Part shown: piece after piece, positions 35,801 to 44,421 of the stretch | How the letters are laid out: each line of letters starts with the position of its first letter | Numbering within the stretch: position 1 is the stretch's first letter | NCBI GenBank assembly: GCA_964250755.1 | Contig: CAXUHB010000001.1 | Location: 525,322 to 589,321 of the forward strand | Source: DASWOJ01 sp964250755 | Lineage (GTDB): Bacteria > Pseudomonadota > Alphaproteobacteria > Acetobacterales > Acetobacteraceae | DNA length: 64,000 nt | Direction: 5' to 3' | Notes under the pieces: model-generated | Databases searched by the model: none | What the model was told of the DNA's origin: nothing | The model's input: only the letters and a program-made list of their open reading frames with translations | Program-made: the position numbers and the translations under genes

Positions 35801-37134
35801 GCGCGGGCCTGGCGGGAACGGACGTGAGCGGCGGCACGACCACGCTGCTGACCAGCAGCGGCGCGCATGTCGTGCTGCGGGGGGTTGCGGCCCCGGTGAC
35901 GCCGGTGTTCCAGGCCGCGCCGCCTCCCGACTCTGTCCCGGCAGTGGTTCCGCCTCTTTCCGTGCCGGTCCCGGCGGACCCTGCGCCGGCCCCGTCCAGC
36001 AGCAGTGCCGGATCAGGCTCCTTGGCCGATCCGGCGCCAGCCGTGGCGCGGCTGGCCACGCCTGCTTCCAGCCCCGATGCAGCGCCGGATGCAACGCCGC
36101 CGGCGGCGCCCCAGGCTGATCCAGCAGCGGCGTTGTCCGCTGCGCTTGGGGCAACCATAAACGCGCTGTTGGCGGTCCCGGCCTCGGTGCCAGTCCAGGC
36201 CCAAGCCTCGCCCCAGGCCGCGGTCACGCTGCCAGCGGCGGCGATGCCGGTCCCGGCGGCAACGGTCCCGGCACCAGACATTGTTCCGCCGCCGGCCGCC
36301 GCCCCAGCCCCGCTTGCTGACGCGTCTTCCGCGGCGGCGGCTGCGCCGGCCCCGCAGAGTCTGGTCGCCCCGACGGCAGCTTCGGCTTTGCCGGCATCGC
36401 AGGCACCGGCGTCCCAGCCGACAGCATCGCAGGCGGCAGCGGCTGCCTCGACCGTGCCGGCCCATGCCGCCCAGGCGGCCGTGTCCACAGCGGAGACGGA
36501 TGAGGTGCCGAACCCGGCAGCGTCGTCAGCGCCGGACCCGCAGCCCGCGGCGCCCGCGCCGCAGCCGGCCTTCGCCGTGGTTCAGACGGCGACGGGACAG
36601 GCGGACCAGAACATGGGTGACGCCTATGCAGGGCCGGTGTCGTTCCTCCAGCGGCAGTTCATCTGGACGGGCAGCAGCGGCGTTGCAGTGGCCGCCAGCA
36701 CGCCGGACGTATTCCTGCACGGCGGCGGCGGGGACGATGCTCTTGCGGCCCAAGGCGGCAGCAACGTGCTGGACGGCGGGGCCGGGTCCAACTTCCTGGT
36801 CGGCGGCACCGGCGCCGACGGTGGGGCCGACACCTTCTTCCTGGACGGCCGCGGCGGCCAGACCTGGAGCACCATCGTCAACTTCCACCGCGGCGACGCG
36901 CTGACCCTGTGGGGCTTCCAGCCCGGCATCAGCACGGCGCCGTGGACGGCCAATGACGGCGCGCCGGGCTACAGGGGCGCGACCATCCATTCGGAACTCG
37001 GCGGGGCCGGCACTGGCATCACGGCATCCGCGACCTTCGCCGGGCTGACGACGGATGATGTGCAGAGCAAGTTGAGTGTGACGAGCGGGACGCTGGGCGG
37101 GTTGTCCTACCTGAACGTGTCCTACACCGGCTGA
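32860..37134 (+). CDS. Large beta-helix/solenoid protein with Pro/Ala linker and RTX-like C-terminus
   Basis: A 1424-residue protein. Residues about 40-330 form a parallel beta-helix-like domain (repeated IRNCDFG, IEDSRFH, VIAGNLIEKG, ITGNSFTRL rungs). From about 370 to 1010 come Gly-rich solenoid modules, duplicated with a period near 264 residues. About 1020-1245 is a Pro/Ala/Ser linker (DNA about 35915-36595). The C-terminal 180 residues hold RTX-like GGGGDDALAAQGGSNVLDGG and a GADTFFLDGRGG...TIVNFHRGD motif resembling type I secretion substrates. There is no signal peptide, consistent with that route. No HlyB/D genes are in the window. ATG 32860 has GGAG eight bases upstream; the frame opens at 32785. 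Surface adhesin or matrix protein is inference. Confidence 0.8.
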   Translation: MPSAIPANLPSAPPTAASLASAGLQPVVPYDVPAGANVLHVGAGEAFTTLASALAASRDGDVLLVDAGTYTNDFAYVTAKVSIIGVGGMVNLVATTAPANGKAILCVDNDCVIQNLSFSGCAVPDQNGAGIRYEGGSLTLQNCSFHDNENGVMSAPVAGGTLLIRNCDFGHNGNGNGLTHNLYAGGIKQLIIEDSRFHDAVVGHEIKSRATINTIIGNVISDGPDGTASYSIDLPNGGKSVIAGNLIEKGPNAENQSIIHFGGEGIPYAGSSLLVSANQVINDRGAAAVGVLNHTAVPVTITGNSFTRLDSARIAQGPARLSGNVDSPNGDGAGTVIEDAVLSGVLPGNTQVFTDALDHGVTLTASGTAAQGGAGRLTVHAVAGHIIVQGGTGGLDYTEEAWSGGNQISTAAGSSNSITMSGFNLLDSQGTDSIVSGPGNTSGQISGSATIQDGAGNNQWGILGTAHITGHGGAPQLTLSDTGSAVLDGSLAFFKAQSNGGALSYDVQLGGVPVQGSISGGYSMWGSNGFVSIATAAGQDGAALQLGAGQVQVVSQGPDQIRVGSGPTVIQVWSAADIYAGTGQLSVFSRGCSGATLWGAGGTYEIAGDTGGVTYRGGDQASTVKAVLSNITLVGGAGLMTVEAGGRQTIIGGAGGIVVNTNPWSGDDHVTTQAGSTNTVSLNNGTIESWGQDTITQPGGNNTLSIHGTATIQGSPGNSHITVSGHATLASRGGDWVTVQPGATADITAGAYLSAVETGATLRVTVPGAGAPDGTALIQGGGAYVTVDSSRVLGVDTWDAAGTSVTLDGGTSVVWMRSAGQIHAGSGTATLYLCAAGSEVWGGSGSMTVNNYSWTPGNQQTIHGGDGPVSITGCCGDITYIGGAGAASLDGAGRHLVIQGGSGDITVVNAWADDMTFTGGSGKAVLNVGWKGGSITFGTGDTVVNTIEWGAPVAYAIPAGAAGTQVITGFRPGTDSLTLIGAGLAGTDVSGGTTTLLTSSGAHVVLRGVAAPVTPVFQAAPPPDSVPAVVPPLSVPVPADPAPAPSSSSAGSGSLADPAPAVARLATPASSPDAAPDATPPAAPQADPAAALSAALGATINALLAVPASVPVQAQASPQAAVTLPAAAMPVPAATVPAPDIVPPPAAAPAPLADASSAAAAAPAPQSLVAPTAASALPASQAPASQPTASQAAAAASTVPAHAAQAAVSTAETDEVPNPAASSAPDPQPAAPAPQPAFAVVQTATGQADQNMGDAYAGPVSFLQRQFIWTGSSGVAVAASTPDVFLHGGGGDDALAAQGGSNVLDGGAGSNFLVGGTGADGGADTFFLDGRGGQTWSTIVNFHRGDALTLWGFQPGISTAPWTANDGAPGYRGATIHSELGGAGTGITASATFAGLTTDDVQSKLSVTSGTLGGLSYLNVSYTG

Positions 37135-37144
37135 CCGCAGGCTT

Positions 37145-37169
37145 CCCGCCCGGCGTTGCGCCGGGCGGG
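37145..37169. terminator. Bidirectional hairpin between convergent genes
   Basis: CCCGCCCGGCG (37145-37155), loop TTG, CGCCGGGCGGG (37159-37169) is a perfect 11-bp stem in the 49-bp gap between the convergent beta-helix gene and the BON-LysM gene. There is no T-run on either side, so termination may need Rho or the stem may only protect RNA ends. Confidence 0.65.
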
Positions 37170-37183
37170 GCCGCAAGCTGGCG

Positions 37184-37645
37184 TCAGGCCGGGATGCGAA
37201 GCACCTGGCCCGGATAGATCTTGTCGGGATCGGTCAGCATGGGCTTGTTGGCCTCGAAGATTGCAGGATACTTGCCCGCATTGCCCATCATTTTCTGCGC
37301 GATGCCGGACAGCGTGTCGCCCTTGACGACGGTGTAGAACTTCGGCTCCGGCCCAGCAGCCGCCACCGTGATGTTGTCCTGCACGCCAGCGACCCCGGCG
37401 ACGTTGCCAGCCGCCAGGATCATCTTCTCCCGCGTTGCGGCATCCGGTGCGGTGCCGGTCAGGGTCACGGTGTCGCCCTGCACCTGCAAGTCCATGCCCG
37501 GCGCGTCGAAGCCCAGGCCTTGCAGCTCCGTTTTGATCGCCTCGGCGGGCGGGGTCGGCGGGGCCGGCTTGCTCTCGTCCTGCGTGGCGGCGTGGCCCAT
37601 GCCGAGCATGCGCCCGGCCGACTTGATGAAGCTGAACATGCCCAT
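37184..37645 (-). CDS. BON and LysM domain protein, Kbp (YgaU)-like
   Basis: A 153-residue protein with the Kbp/YgaU arrangement. A short N-terminal segment (MGMFSFIKSAGRMLGMG) is followed by a BON domain (about 30-85: LQVQGDTVTLTGTAPDAATR) and a LysM domain (about 95-150: YTVVKGDTLSGIAQKMMGNA, IYPGQVLRIPA). E. coli Kbp is a cytoplasmic potassium-binding protein of about 149 residues; a similar role is plausible. No signal peptide is present. The frame opens further at 37684 (ATG) but 37645 matches the family start. Confidence 0.88.
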   Translation of the reverse strand: MGMFSFIKSAGRMLGMGHAATQDESKPAPPTPPAEAIKTELQGLGFDAPGMDLQVQGDTVTLTGTAPDAATREKMILAAGNVAGVAGVQDNITVAAAGPEPKFYTVVKGDTLSGIAQKMMGNAGKYPAIFEANKPMLTDPDKIYPGQVLRIPA

Positions 37646-37715
37646 GATTGCATCCGATCCTGTTGCAGAGCCGGTGTAACGCACCCGTGAAGCGCGGAGT
37701 TGCCACCAGCCGCCC

Positions 37716-37973
37716 TCAGCCCGTGACGGCGTAGCCCTTCGCCTTCAGGCACTCGCGTATGGCAGGCCGCACCTGGAACGGCGCGCGCACGGGCGAGGCC
37801 ATCCAGGCCAGCCCGGTCTTGGCATTGCGCTTGTTCACGGCGGTGGTGGATTGCTCCTGGCAGGCGGCCAGGTCCGCCTGGTATGCCGGCCCGGCGCCCT
37901 GCACCCCCGGCGCGTAGCTGCTCACGCAGCCCGTGGCGCCCAGCGCCCCGGCAAGAAGGATCATGCGCTTCAT
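37716..37973 (-). CDS. Small lipoprotein of unknown function
   Basis: An 85-residue protein with a lipoprotein signal (MKRMILLAGALGATGC) and a short mature part that has one further cysteine pair (ACQEQ...RECLKAKGY). This spacing suggests a disulfide in a small helical domain. Start choice: ATG 37973 has GGATGG eight bases upstream; ATG 37982 is possible. The ATG at 37973 shares the tetramer CATG with the ATG of the divergent phosphatase gene. I do not recognise the family. Confidence 0.65.
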   Translation of the reverse strand: MKRMILLAGALGATGCVSSYAPGVQGAGPAYQADLAACQEQSTTAVNKRNAKTGLAWMASPVRAPFQVRPAIRECLKAKGYAVTG

Positions 37974-38790
37974 GGACGCCATCCAACCGGCTTCGCCGGC
38001 CCTGTCAACCAGCGGCGCAGCCCTGGACGCCCGCTTGGCCGCCGCGCTGGCCCTTGCGGCTCAGGCCGCGGCGTTGGCGATGCGGATGCGCCCGCCCGCA
38101 GGAGCAGCGCAGGCGACGCTGAAGGGCGCGCAGGACTGGCTGACGGAGGCGGACGGCGCGGTGGAGCGCCTGCTGTCCGACGCGCTGTTGGCATCCTTCC
38201 CGTCCGACGGCTTCCAGGGCGAGGAGGGCGGGGCCACCCGCGCCGGCATGCTGCGCTGGGTGGTGGACCCGATAGATGGCACCAGCAACTACGCCCGCGG
38301 CGCCGCCCGCTGGTGCGTGTCGCTGGGATTGCTGGATGGGGACGTGCCGGTGCTGGGCGTGCTGGCCGCGCCCGCGCTGGGAGAGATCTTTGCGGCGTGC
38401 CAGGGCCAGGGCGCAACGCTGAACGGGGCGCCAATCCGCGCCGCGGCGACGGCCAGCCTGGACCGAGCCATCGTCGAGGTCGGCTGGTCGCCGCGAGTGG
38501 ATTTGGGAGAGTATCAGGCACTGTGCGCCCGTGTGCAGGCGGCAGGAGCGATGCTGCGGAACGGCGGTTCGGGCGCGCTGGGGCTGGCGGACGTGGCGGC
38601 GGGGCGGCTGGACGGGTATGCGGAGCTGCACATCAACCTGTGGGACTGCGCGGCGGCGCTGGCGATCCTGCATGAGGCCGGGGCGGTGGTGACCCGGTTC
38701 CTGCCCGGCGGCGTGCGGGGCGGAGGCCCTATCCTGGCGGCAGGGCCGGCGGTAGCGGCAGCACTGGACGCAGTGACCGGCCCGTCATGA
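37972..38790 (+). CDS. Inositol monophosphatase family protein
   Basis: A 272-residue member of the IMPase/FBPase superfamily: DWLTEADGAVERLL, the metal-binding GEEGG and WVVDPIDGTSNYARG, AAPALGEIFAACQGQGATLNG, and a C-terminal WDCAAALAILHEAGAVV with the conserved Asp. Members dephosphorylate inositol phosphates, histidinol phosphate or 3'-phosphoadenosine phosphates; HisN-like or CysQ-like roles cannot be separated here. The start at 37972 leaves no intergenic space to the divergent lipoprotein gene, so its promoter must lie inside that gene or the start is further downstream (next in-frame ATG near 38078). Confidence 0.85.
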   Translation: MDAIQPASPALSTSGAALDARLAAALALAAQAAALAMRMRPPAGAAQATLKGAQDWLTEADGAVERLLSDALLASFPSDGFQGEEGGATRAGMLRWVVDPIDGTSNYARGAARWCVSLGLLDGDVPVLGVLAAPALGEIFAACQGQGATLNGAPIRAAATASLDRAIVEVGWSPRVDLGEYQALCARVQAAGAMLRNGGSGALGLADVAAGRLDGYAELHINLWDCAAALAILHEAGAVVTRFLPGGVRGGGPILAAGPAVAAALDAVTGPS

Positions 38791-38813
38791 TCGGCTGACG
38801 CCAGGCTGCGGGT

Positions 38814-40346
38814 TCAGGGCAGGGCCTGGTTAGCCGCGCCCAGTTGCTCGGGAGTCTTGGACGCCGCGGCAGCAGAGACTCCCACCAACTCCGCTGCATC
38901 CGCGTGCAGCGCCGCCCGGGATGCGTCCCGGCTGTAGAACATGTGGCCGCCGCCATACACCCGCAGCTCCAGCCGGCCCGGCGGCGCTGTCTCCGGCACC
39001 TGGTCCAGCAGCAGCTTGCTGGCGAAGTAGGGCGTCACAAGGTCGGTCAGGCCATGCGCCACCAGCGCCCGCGCGCTGGGATCCAGCGCCAGGTATTGCC
39101 GCAGCTCCGTCAGCGCCTCGGGCCGGGTGGACCCGTGGCCGTAGTCCCACTCGCGGGCGATGGTGTCGCTCAGCAGCACGTATTGCCGGGCCGGCGCTCC
39201 GTCCGGCTGCCAGTCCAGGCGGGTGCGATATAGATCCAGCATCGCGCCGGTCAGCGGCCCGCGCAGCCCGTCCAGCACCGGGTCGGGCGAGTTGTCGTTG
39301 GCGGCGGACGGAAAGGGGTCGGCGGCGGTGATCGTCGCGTCGTAGGGGCTGCCGACCCGTCCGGGGTCGCGGTCCCGCAGCGCCGCGTTCAGGTCCAGCT
39401 TGCCCGCCCGGCGCAGCACCAGGGCAGGTTCCATGCCGGTCAGTTCCGCGACCCGGCGGCTCATGCGCCGGGTCGCGTCGGCGTCGTGCTCCCCGCGCAC
39501 CAGGTCCAGCAGGTAGTCCCCGGCGGCGTAGTCCTCGGCATCCCGCAACTCCGCCCGGCCCGCGGCCCCGCGGGCAGCGGCGGCCAGGGACGGCAACCGG
39601 ACCACCCAGCGCAGCGGGTCCCACGGCGCGTCCCGCCCGTTGAAGTCCAGCACCGGGGAAATCAGCACCAGGCCGCTGACCCCGACCCCCTGCTGCTCCA
39701 GCAGCGCCCGCGCCAGCTTCGGCCCGCGGAAGCCGCCGTAGCTTTCCCCGACGATGAACTTGGGCGATTGCAGCCGCCCCTGCGCTTGCAGCCAGCGATG
39801 CACGACGGTGGCAAGCGTCCGTATGTCCCCGTCCACGGACAACATGCCCCGGCGCGCATCGTCCCCGCCAGTAGTGCGGCTGTAGCCGGTGCCGGGCGGG
39901 TCCAGGAACACCAGGTCGGTGAAGTCCAGCCAGGTCTCCAGGTTGTCCACCGTGGCCGGGCGGCTGCTGGGCAAGGTGCCGCTCAGGGGCACGCGCCAAG
40001 GGCCGATGGCGCCCAGGTTGAGCCAGGCCGAGGACGCGCCGGGGCCGCCGTTGACGGCGAAGGTGACAGGCCGCGTGCCCGGCGCGGCGCCCGCAAGCTG
40101 GAAGGCGGTCGTCACCACCTCCGCCTGCGGGGCGCCGGCCGGGTTGGCCAGGCGTGTGGTGCTGACGGTGGCAGTGAAGTCCAGCCGGCGTCCGGGCAGG
40201 GCCAGGCTGTGGGTGGTACTGCGGTCTGCGCCGGCCTGGCCCTGGGCGCGGGAGGCGGCGGGGGCAGGAGCCGTATCCTGCGCCGGCGCGGAACCGGGGA
40301 GCAGCAGCAGGGCCAGCAACGCGGCGGCCGGGAAGATGCGTGTCAT
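38814..40346 (-). CDS. Exported S10 serine carboxypeptidase-like protein
   Basis: A 510-residue protein with a signal peptide (MTRIFPAAALLALLLLPGSAPA). The S10-type alpha/beta hydrolase has FAVNGGPGASSAWLNLGAIGP, FLDPPGTGYSRT, nucleophile FIVGESYGGFRGPKLA and a late His in YGGGHMFYSRD. Active-site spacing matches bacterial S10 homologues. ATG 40346 has CGAGG upstream and begins the signal; the frame to 40412 is not needed. It lies 82 bp downstream of tamB on the same strand and may be a read-through partner. The substrate is unknown. Confidence 0.87.
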   Translation of the reverse strand: MTRIFPAAALLALLLLPGSAPAQDTAPAPAASRAQGQAGADRSTTHSLALPGRRLDFTATVSTTRLANPAGAPQAEVVTTAFQLAGAAPGTRPVTFAVNGGPGASSAWLNLGAIGPWRVPLSGTLPSSRPATVDNLETWLDFTDLVFLDPPGTGYSRTTGGDDARRGMLSVDGDIRTLATVVHRWLQAQGRLQSPKFIVGESYGGFRGPKLARALLEQQGVGVSGLVLISPVLDFNGRDAPWDPLRWVVRLPSLAAAARGAAGRAELRDAEDYAAGDYLLDLVRGEHDADATRRMSRRVAELTGMEPALVLRRAGKLDLNAALRDRDPGRVGSPYDATITAADPFPSAANDNSPDPVLDGLRGPLTGAMLDLYRTRLDWQPDGAPARQYVLLSDTIAREWDYGHGSTRPEALTELRQYLALDPSARALVAHGLTDLVTPYFASKLLLDQVPETAPPGRLELRVYGGGHMFYSRDASRAALHADAAELVGVSAAAASKTPEQLGAANQALP

Positions 40347-40428
40347 GGAACCTCGGTTCGTGGCGGCCAGCGGCGGTGGGCAGCGCCGGCCCTGCCAGGG
40401 CTGCACCGGCACCGCATCGGGGCCAATC

Positions 40429-43400
40429 TCAATACTCGAACTGGTAGGTCAGCCCAACTTGGTTCCCACCCTGCCCGGTGCCGACGTCGGTCTCCGCCTT
40501 CAGCCCCTTCGTGATGTCTATCTGCACCGTCGCCTGCGTCTGTCCGCCCGTCGTGCCCTGCTTCGCGCCGACATAGACGCCGTTGCCGACGTAGCGCCCG
40601 GCTTCCAGCGACGGCCCGCTGCCCGCGCCCGTGCCAGACCCGCCGCCGACCGACAGCCGGTCCAGGCCCAGGCCGCGCCGCACGCGCTCCAGCGGGTTGC
40701 CCAGGCCGCCGCCCACGCCGGTCAGGTCGGCCACCGCGGCGGCGATCTCCGCCAACTGGAACGGTCCCAGCTCCTTCGCGCTGCGCTTGAACAGCAGGTA
40801 GGCCAACACCTCGTCCTGCGGCAGGTCGGGCACGCTGGTCAGCTTGATGACGGGTTTGCTGGCGTAGCCGGTGATGCCCAGCGTCGCCGTGACGGACCCG
40901 GCGGTGCTGTCGGCGGCGAAGTCCAGGGTCGGGTCTATCTTTCCCGTGATGCCCGTCCCGTCGAAGCCGACCTTGCCGCGCGTGAAGGTCAGCGTCGTGC
41001 CGGCCACGCTAATGGTGCCGCGCCGCATCTCCAGCCCGCCCGCAACTTGCGGCGCGGCGCTGCTACCGCGGATGCGGAGGCTGCCGGATAGCTCGGCATC
41101 CACGCCGCGCCCGCGCACGAACACGGCGCGGGGCACGTCCACTGCAAGGTCCAGCCCGATGGCCCCGCCGCCCGGAGCCGCCGCCGCGGGGGGGCGCTGG
41201 CCGGGGCGGCGCACGTCCAGCACGGCAATGGCCGCGGGCAGGCGCTCGGGAATGCGGATTTCCGCCCGCTGCACCACGATGCGGCCCGCGGCCTGCAAGG
41301 CGGCAGCCGGGCCGCGCAGGGTCAGGTCTGCGTCCAGGTCGGCGGTCAGCCGGTCCGAGGCCAGCGGCCTCGCGTTCCGGAGCGTGACCGCCAACTCCAC
41401 CGGCAGCCCCGGCGCCAACACGCCCACGGTGCCGCTTGCCGCTACCGTGCCTTGCCCGGCGCGGCCCTGCAGGCTCACAAGCCGCACGGTGTCGCCGTCC
41501 GCCCGCAGCGTGGCCGCGATGTCGGTGACGCGCACGCCCTGGCCGAAGTCCTGCAGCTCCCCGCCCGCCAGCGTCGCCGTTCCTGCTACCTTGGGGGCAG
41601 CAGCGGTCCCGGTCACGGCGGCGTCCAGCTGCACGCGTCCCCGTGCCCGACGCCCGCCCGCGGTCAGCACGGGGTCCAGCACGGCCAGCTCCACGCCGCC
41701 GGTGGCGCGCAGGCTTAGCGCACCAGCCCCCAAGGGCGCCTGGCCTGCCACCGCAAGCTGCACCGCGCTTCCCGCAGCAATGCGCGCGTCCACCCGGGCC
41801 GTGCCGCCGGCCAGAACAATGGTCCCCGCCAGGTTCGCTGCCGGCAGCGCCCGGCCCGGTCCGGCGCGCAGCCGCACGCCGTTCGCCGCCACCCGGACCG
41901 TGCCGGACGGCTGCGCGGGCGTGCCGGTCAGCTTCGCATCCACCTGCACCGACCCGTCCGCCGCCAGGTCGGGCGCGAAGGCGGCGGCGATGTCGGCCGG
42001 CGCCCGTAGGCTGGCCGTCACGTCCAGCGCGGGGGAGAGGCGCCCGGCAACCTCCAGAACCGCCGTCCGCAGCCCGATCCGCAGCCGGTCCACGGCAACG
42101 CCGTCGCCGAAGCGCACCGCTGCCGGGGCCAGCAGGCGCAAGGTCTCGCCCTTGGCTGTGGCCTGCAAGTCGGAGAGGGCGACCTGCTTGCCAGGCACGT
42201 TCACGACCGCCGCGCTAGTTACCGCCGCGTCCGTCCCTGAGATGCGCAGCGCCGCCGAAGCCTTGACCGCCAGCGCCTCCTGCGGACCCGACAGTTCGAC
42301 CTTGGCCGAGCCGGAAGCGCCGCCGGCCTCAATGCCGTCTGCCGAAACTTGCGCCTGCACGACCGGGCGCGTGGTGGGATCGGCGATGCTTGCGCGCACC
42401 TGCAGCCGACGGACGCGGTTGCCGGGCACGCCGGCATCCCGCGCCTCCGCATCCAGCCGCGCCGCGCCCGCGTCCAGGTGCAAGTCCGCGGTGATGCCGC
42501 CGGACAGCGTCTGCCCGGCCAAGGCGTCCAGGTCGGCCAGCCGCGCCATGCGGAGCCTCACGTCGCCCTGCGGCACGTTGGCCCCGGCGGGCAGGGTCAG
42601 CGCGCCCTCCCCATGCAGGCTGCGCCAGTCCAGGCGGGCGATGGTGGCGTGCAGCGCGCCGTCGCCGTCCCGCCGCGCATCCAGCGCCAGCCCGAGCGGG
42701 GCGCCCAGCAACTGCCCTTCCGCCTCGGCGTGGCCGGACGGCGCGCCGGGCAAGCCGTCCAGGGCGAGCCGCAACGTGACCGGGCCGTGCGGCACGCCGG
42801 GCGCGCCCACGTCGCCCGCGACCGTCGCGGCCACGGACAGCGCGTCTGAGGTGCCGCCCGCGCGGCCCTCGGCCCGGACGGCGCCGGTCAGGGTGGGGGC
42901 AACCACCGACAGGTCGGATAACGCGGCCTTGTAGTCCGCCTCCAGCTTACCCGCCTTGCTGCTGCCGTGCGCGGAGAGGCTGAGCGTCTTGCCCGCAAGC
43001 TCCAGCCGGGTCAGCGCCAGGTCCGCCCCGGCAATCTCCGCCGTCACGCCCAGCTTCGCGTCCTGACCGATCAGCGCCGGCACTGGCGCCAGGCCTGCGG
43101 TCACGGAGAACGTGCCGTCCAGGGCCAGCCTGGTCACGCCGCCTGCGACCGCCGCAGTGACGTGCGCCGCGGTGCGTCCCCGAAGGTCCACGCCGCCCAG
43201 CGCCGCGAAGGGCTGCAGGTCCGGCGCTGTCACGTCCGCTGCAACGGACAGGTCGCCCCCGGTCCGCGCCGTCCCCTTGGCAGTCAGCAGTGGGTGGGAC
43301 AGCGCGAAGGCGACGGGCCGGGCGGGGTCGTCAAGCCGCACATCGGCGTCCAGCAGCACCGGCGCGGCCGCGAGCAGGTCCGGAGCGGAGCCGGGCAGGC

Positions 43401-44421
43401 GTACACCCTCGGCGGCCGCATGCAGGCCGACCCGGCCTGCGTTGCCCTCAATGTCCGCCGTCAGTCGGCGCAACGCGGCGCCCGCGGCTTGCAGGCCGTC
43501 CACGCGTAGGGTGCCCTTAGCATCCGGCTTCGTGAACGGGCCGCGCACGTGGGCCTGCAAGTTGACGGCCTCCCAGGACACGTCCGCCCGCGGCTGCATG
43601 GCAGGGGCGCTGCCGGTCACGTCCAGGTCGGCCGCGCGTCCGTCCAGGTCCAGCGTGCCCCGCGCCTCCGCCCGCAGCGGGCCGGCTTGCAGAGTCAAAG
43701 TCGTTGCAGCGCCGGTGCGCGGCCCATCCAGCCCGGCATGCAGCGTGATCGGCCCCAGGGCGGGCAGGGATGCCAAGTGCGCCACCAGTCCGCCTTCCGG
43801 CTCCTGCATGTCCAGCGTCAGGCCGATGCGCGCCGGGTCAATGCTGGCCTTGGCGGCGTAGGCTCCGCCGCCGTCCAGCCGCTGCAGGCGAAGGTCGGCG
43901 CTGCCGGCCTGCAAGGAGGTCACGTCGGCGCTGCCGTCCACGGACAGCGCGGCTGCGACGCCAGCGACGGGGGCGCCGACCTCCAGCCGGTCCACCCGGA
44001 TGCGCCGGGCGACGACCTGCACCGGCAAGGTGAACGGCTTGCTGTCCGCCGCCGGTCCGGCGGGTGCGGGCGCGACGACGGGCAGGCGCGGCACCTGGAC
44101 CCGGGCGGCTTGCAGCAGGTCCACCTTCGCCCGCTGGCGCGCCAGCGCCAGGGGCGACCAGTCCAGCACCACCCCGTCCGCCACCAGCCAGGCGCCCTGG
44201 GCGTCCCGCACCTCCAGGTGCGCCAGGCGCAGGCGGTCGGGGAAGCGCCCGTGCAGGCCCTCGATGACCACCTGGCCGCCGGTCAGCCGCCCGATAAGCT
44301 GCTCGGCAGCCACCCGGCCCGGGCCGATGTTCAATCCGATGAGCAAGACGGCCGCCAGCAGCGCCGGAACGCCCAGCAGCAGCGCCACCAGCCACACCCC
44401 GATCTTGCGCGCCCGCCGCAT
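40429..44421 (-). CDS. tamB: Translocation and assembly module protein TamB
   Basis: A 1330-residue TamB/AsmA-like protein. One N-terminal membrane anchor (VWLVALLLGVPALLAAVLLIG) is followed by HGRFPDRLRLAHLEVRDAQG and a very long array of beta-strand repeats forming a hydrophobic groove. The C-terminal DUF490 domain contains DEVLAYLLFKRSAKELGPFQ and ends in VGLTYQFEY with a terminal aromatic. TamB spans the periplasm and is thought to move phospholipids to the outer membrane and to assist some outer-membrane proteins with TamA. Its ATG overlaps the tamA stop by one base. Confidence 0.93.
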   Translation of the reverse strand: MRRARKIGVWLVALLLGVPALLAAVLLIGLNIGPGRVAAEQLIGRLTGGQVVIEGLHGRFPDRLRLAHLEVRDAQGAWLVADGVVLDWSPLALARQRAKVDLLQAARVQVPRLPVVAPAPAGPAADSKPFTLPVQVVARRIRVDRLEVGAPVAGVAAALSVDGSADVTSLQAGSADLRLQRLDGGGAYAAKASIDPARIGLTLDMQEPEGGLVAHLASLPALGPITLHAGLDGPRTGAATTLTLQAGPLRAEARGTLDLDGRAADLDVTGSAPAMQPRADVSWEAVNLQAHVRGPFTKPDAKGTLRVDGLQAAGAALRRLTADIEGNAGRVGLHAAAEGVRLPGSAPDLLAAAPVLLDADVRLDDPARPVAFALSHPLLTAKGTARTGGDLSVAADVTAPDLQPFAALGGVDLRGRTAAHVTAAVAGGVTRLALDGTFSVTAGLAPVPALIGQDAKLGVTAEIAGADLALTRLELAGKTLSLSAHGSSKAGKLEADYKAALSDLSVVAPTLTGAVRAEGRAGGTSDALSVAATVAGDVGAPGVPHGPVTLRLALDGLPGAPSGHAEAEGQLLGAPLGLALDARRDGDGALHATIARLDWRSLHGEGALTLPAGANVPQGDVRLRMARLADLDALAGQTLSGGITADLHLDAGAARLDAEARDAGVPGNRVRRLQVRASIADPTTRPVVQAQVSADGIEAGGASGSAKVELSGPQEALAVKASAALRISGTDAAVTSAAVVNVPGKQVALSDLQATAKGETLRLLAPAAVRFGDGVAVDRLRIGLRTAVLEVAGRLSPALDVTASLRAPADIAAAFAPDLAADGSVQVDAKLTGTPAQPSGTVRVAANGVRLRAGPGRALPAANLAGTIVLAGGTARVDARIAAGSAVQLAVAGQAPLGAGALSLRATGGVELAVLDPVLTAGGRRARGRVQLDAAVTGTAAAPKVAGTATLAGGELQDFGQGVRVTDIAATLRADGDTVRLVSLQGRAGQGTVAASGTVGVLAPGLPVELAVTLRNARPLASDRLTADLDADLTLRGPAAALQAAGRIVVQRAEIRIPERLPAAIAVLDVRRPGQRPPAAAAPGGGAIGLDLAVDVPRAVFVRGRGVDAELSGSLRIRGSSAAPQVAGGLEMRRGTISVAGTTLTFTRGKVGFDGTGITGKIDPTLDFAADSTAGSVTATLGITGYASKPVIKLTSVPDLPQDEVLAYLLFKRSAKELGPFQLAEIAAAVADLTGVGGGLGNPLERVRRGLGLDRLSVGGGSGTGAGSGPSLEAGRYVGNGVYVGAKQGTTGGQTQATVQIDITKGLKAETDVGTGQGGNQVGLTYQFEY

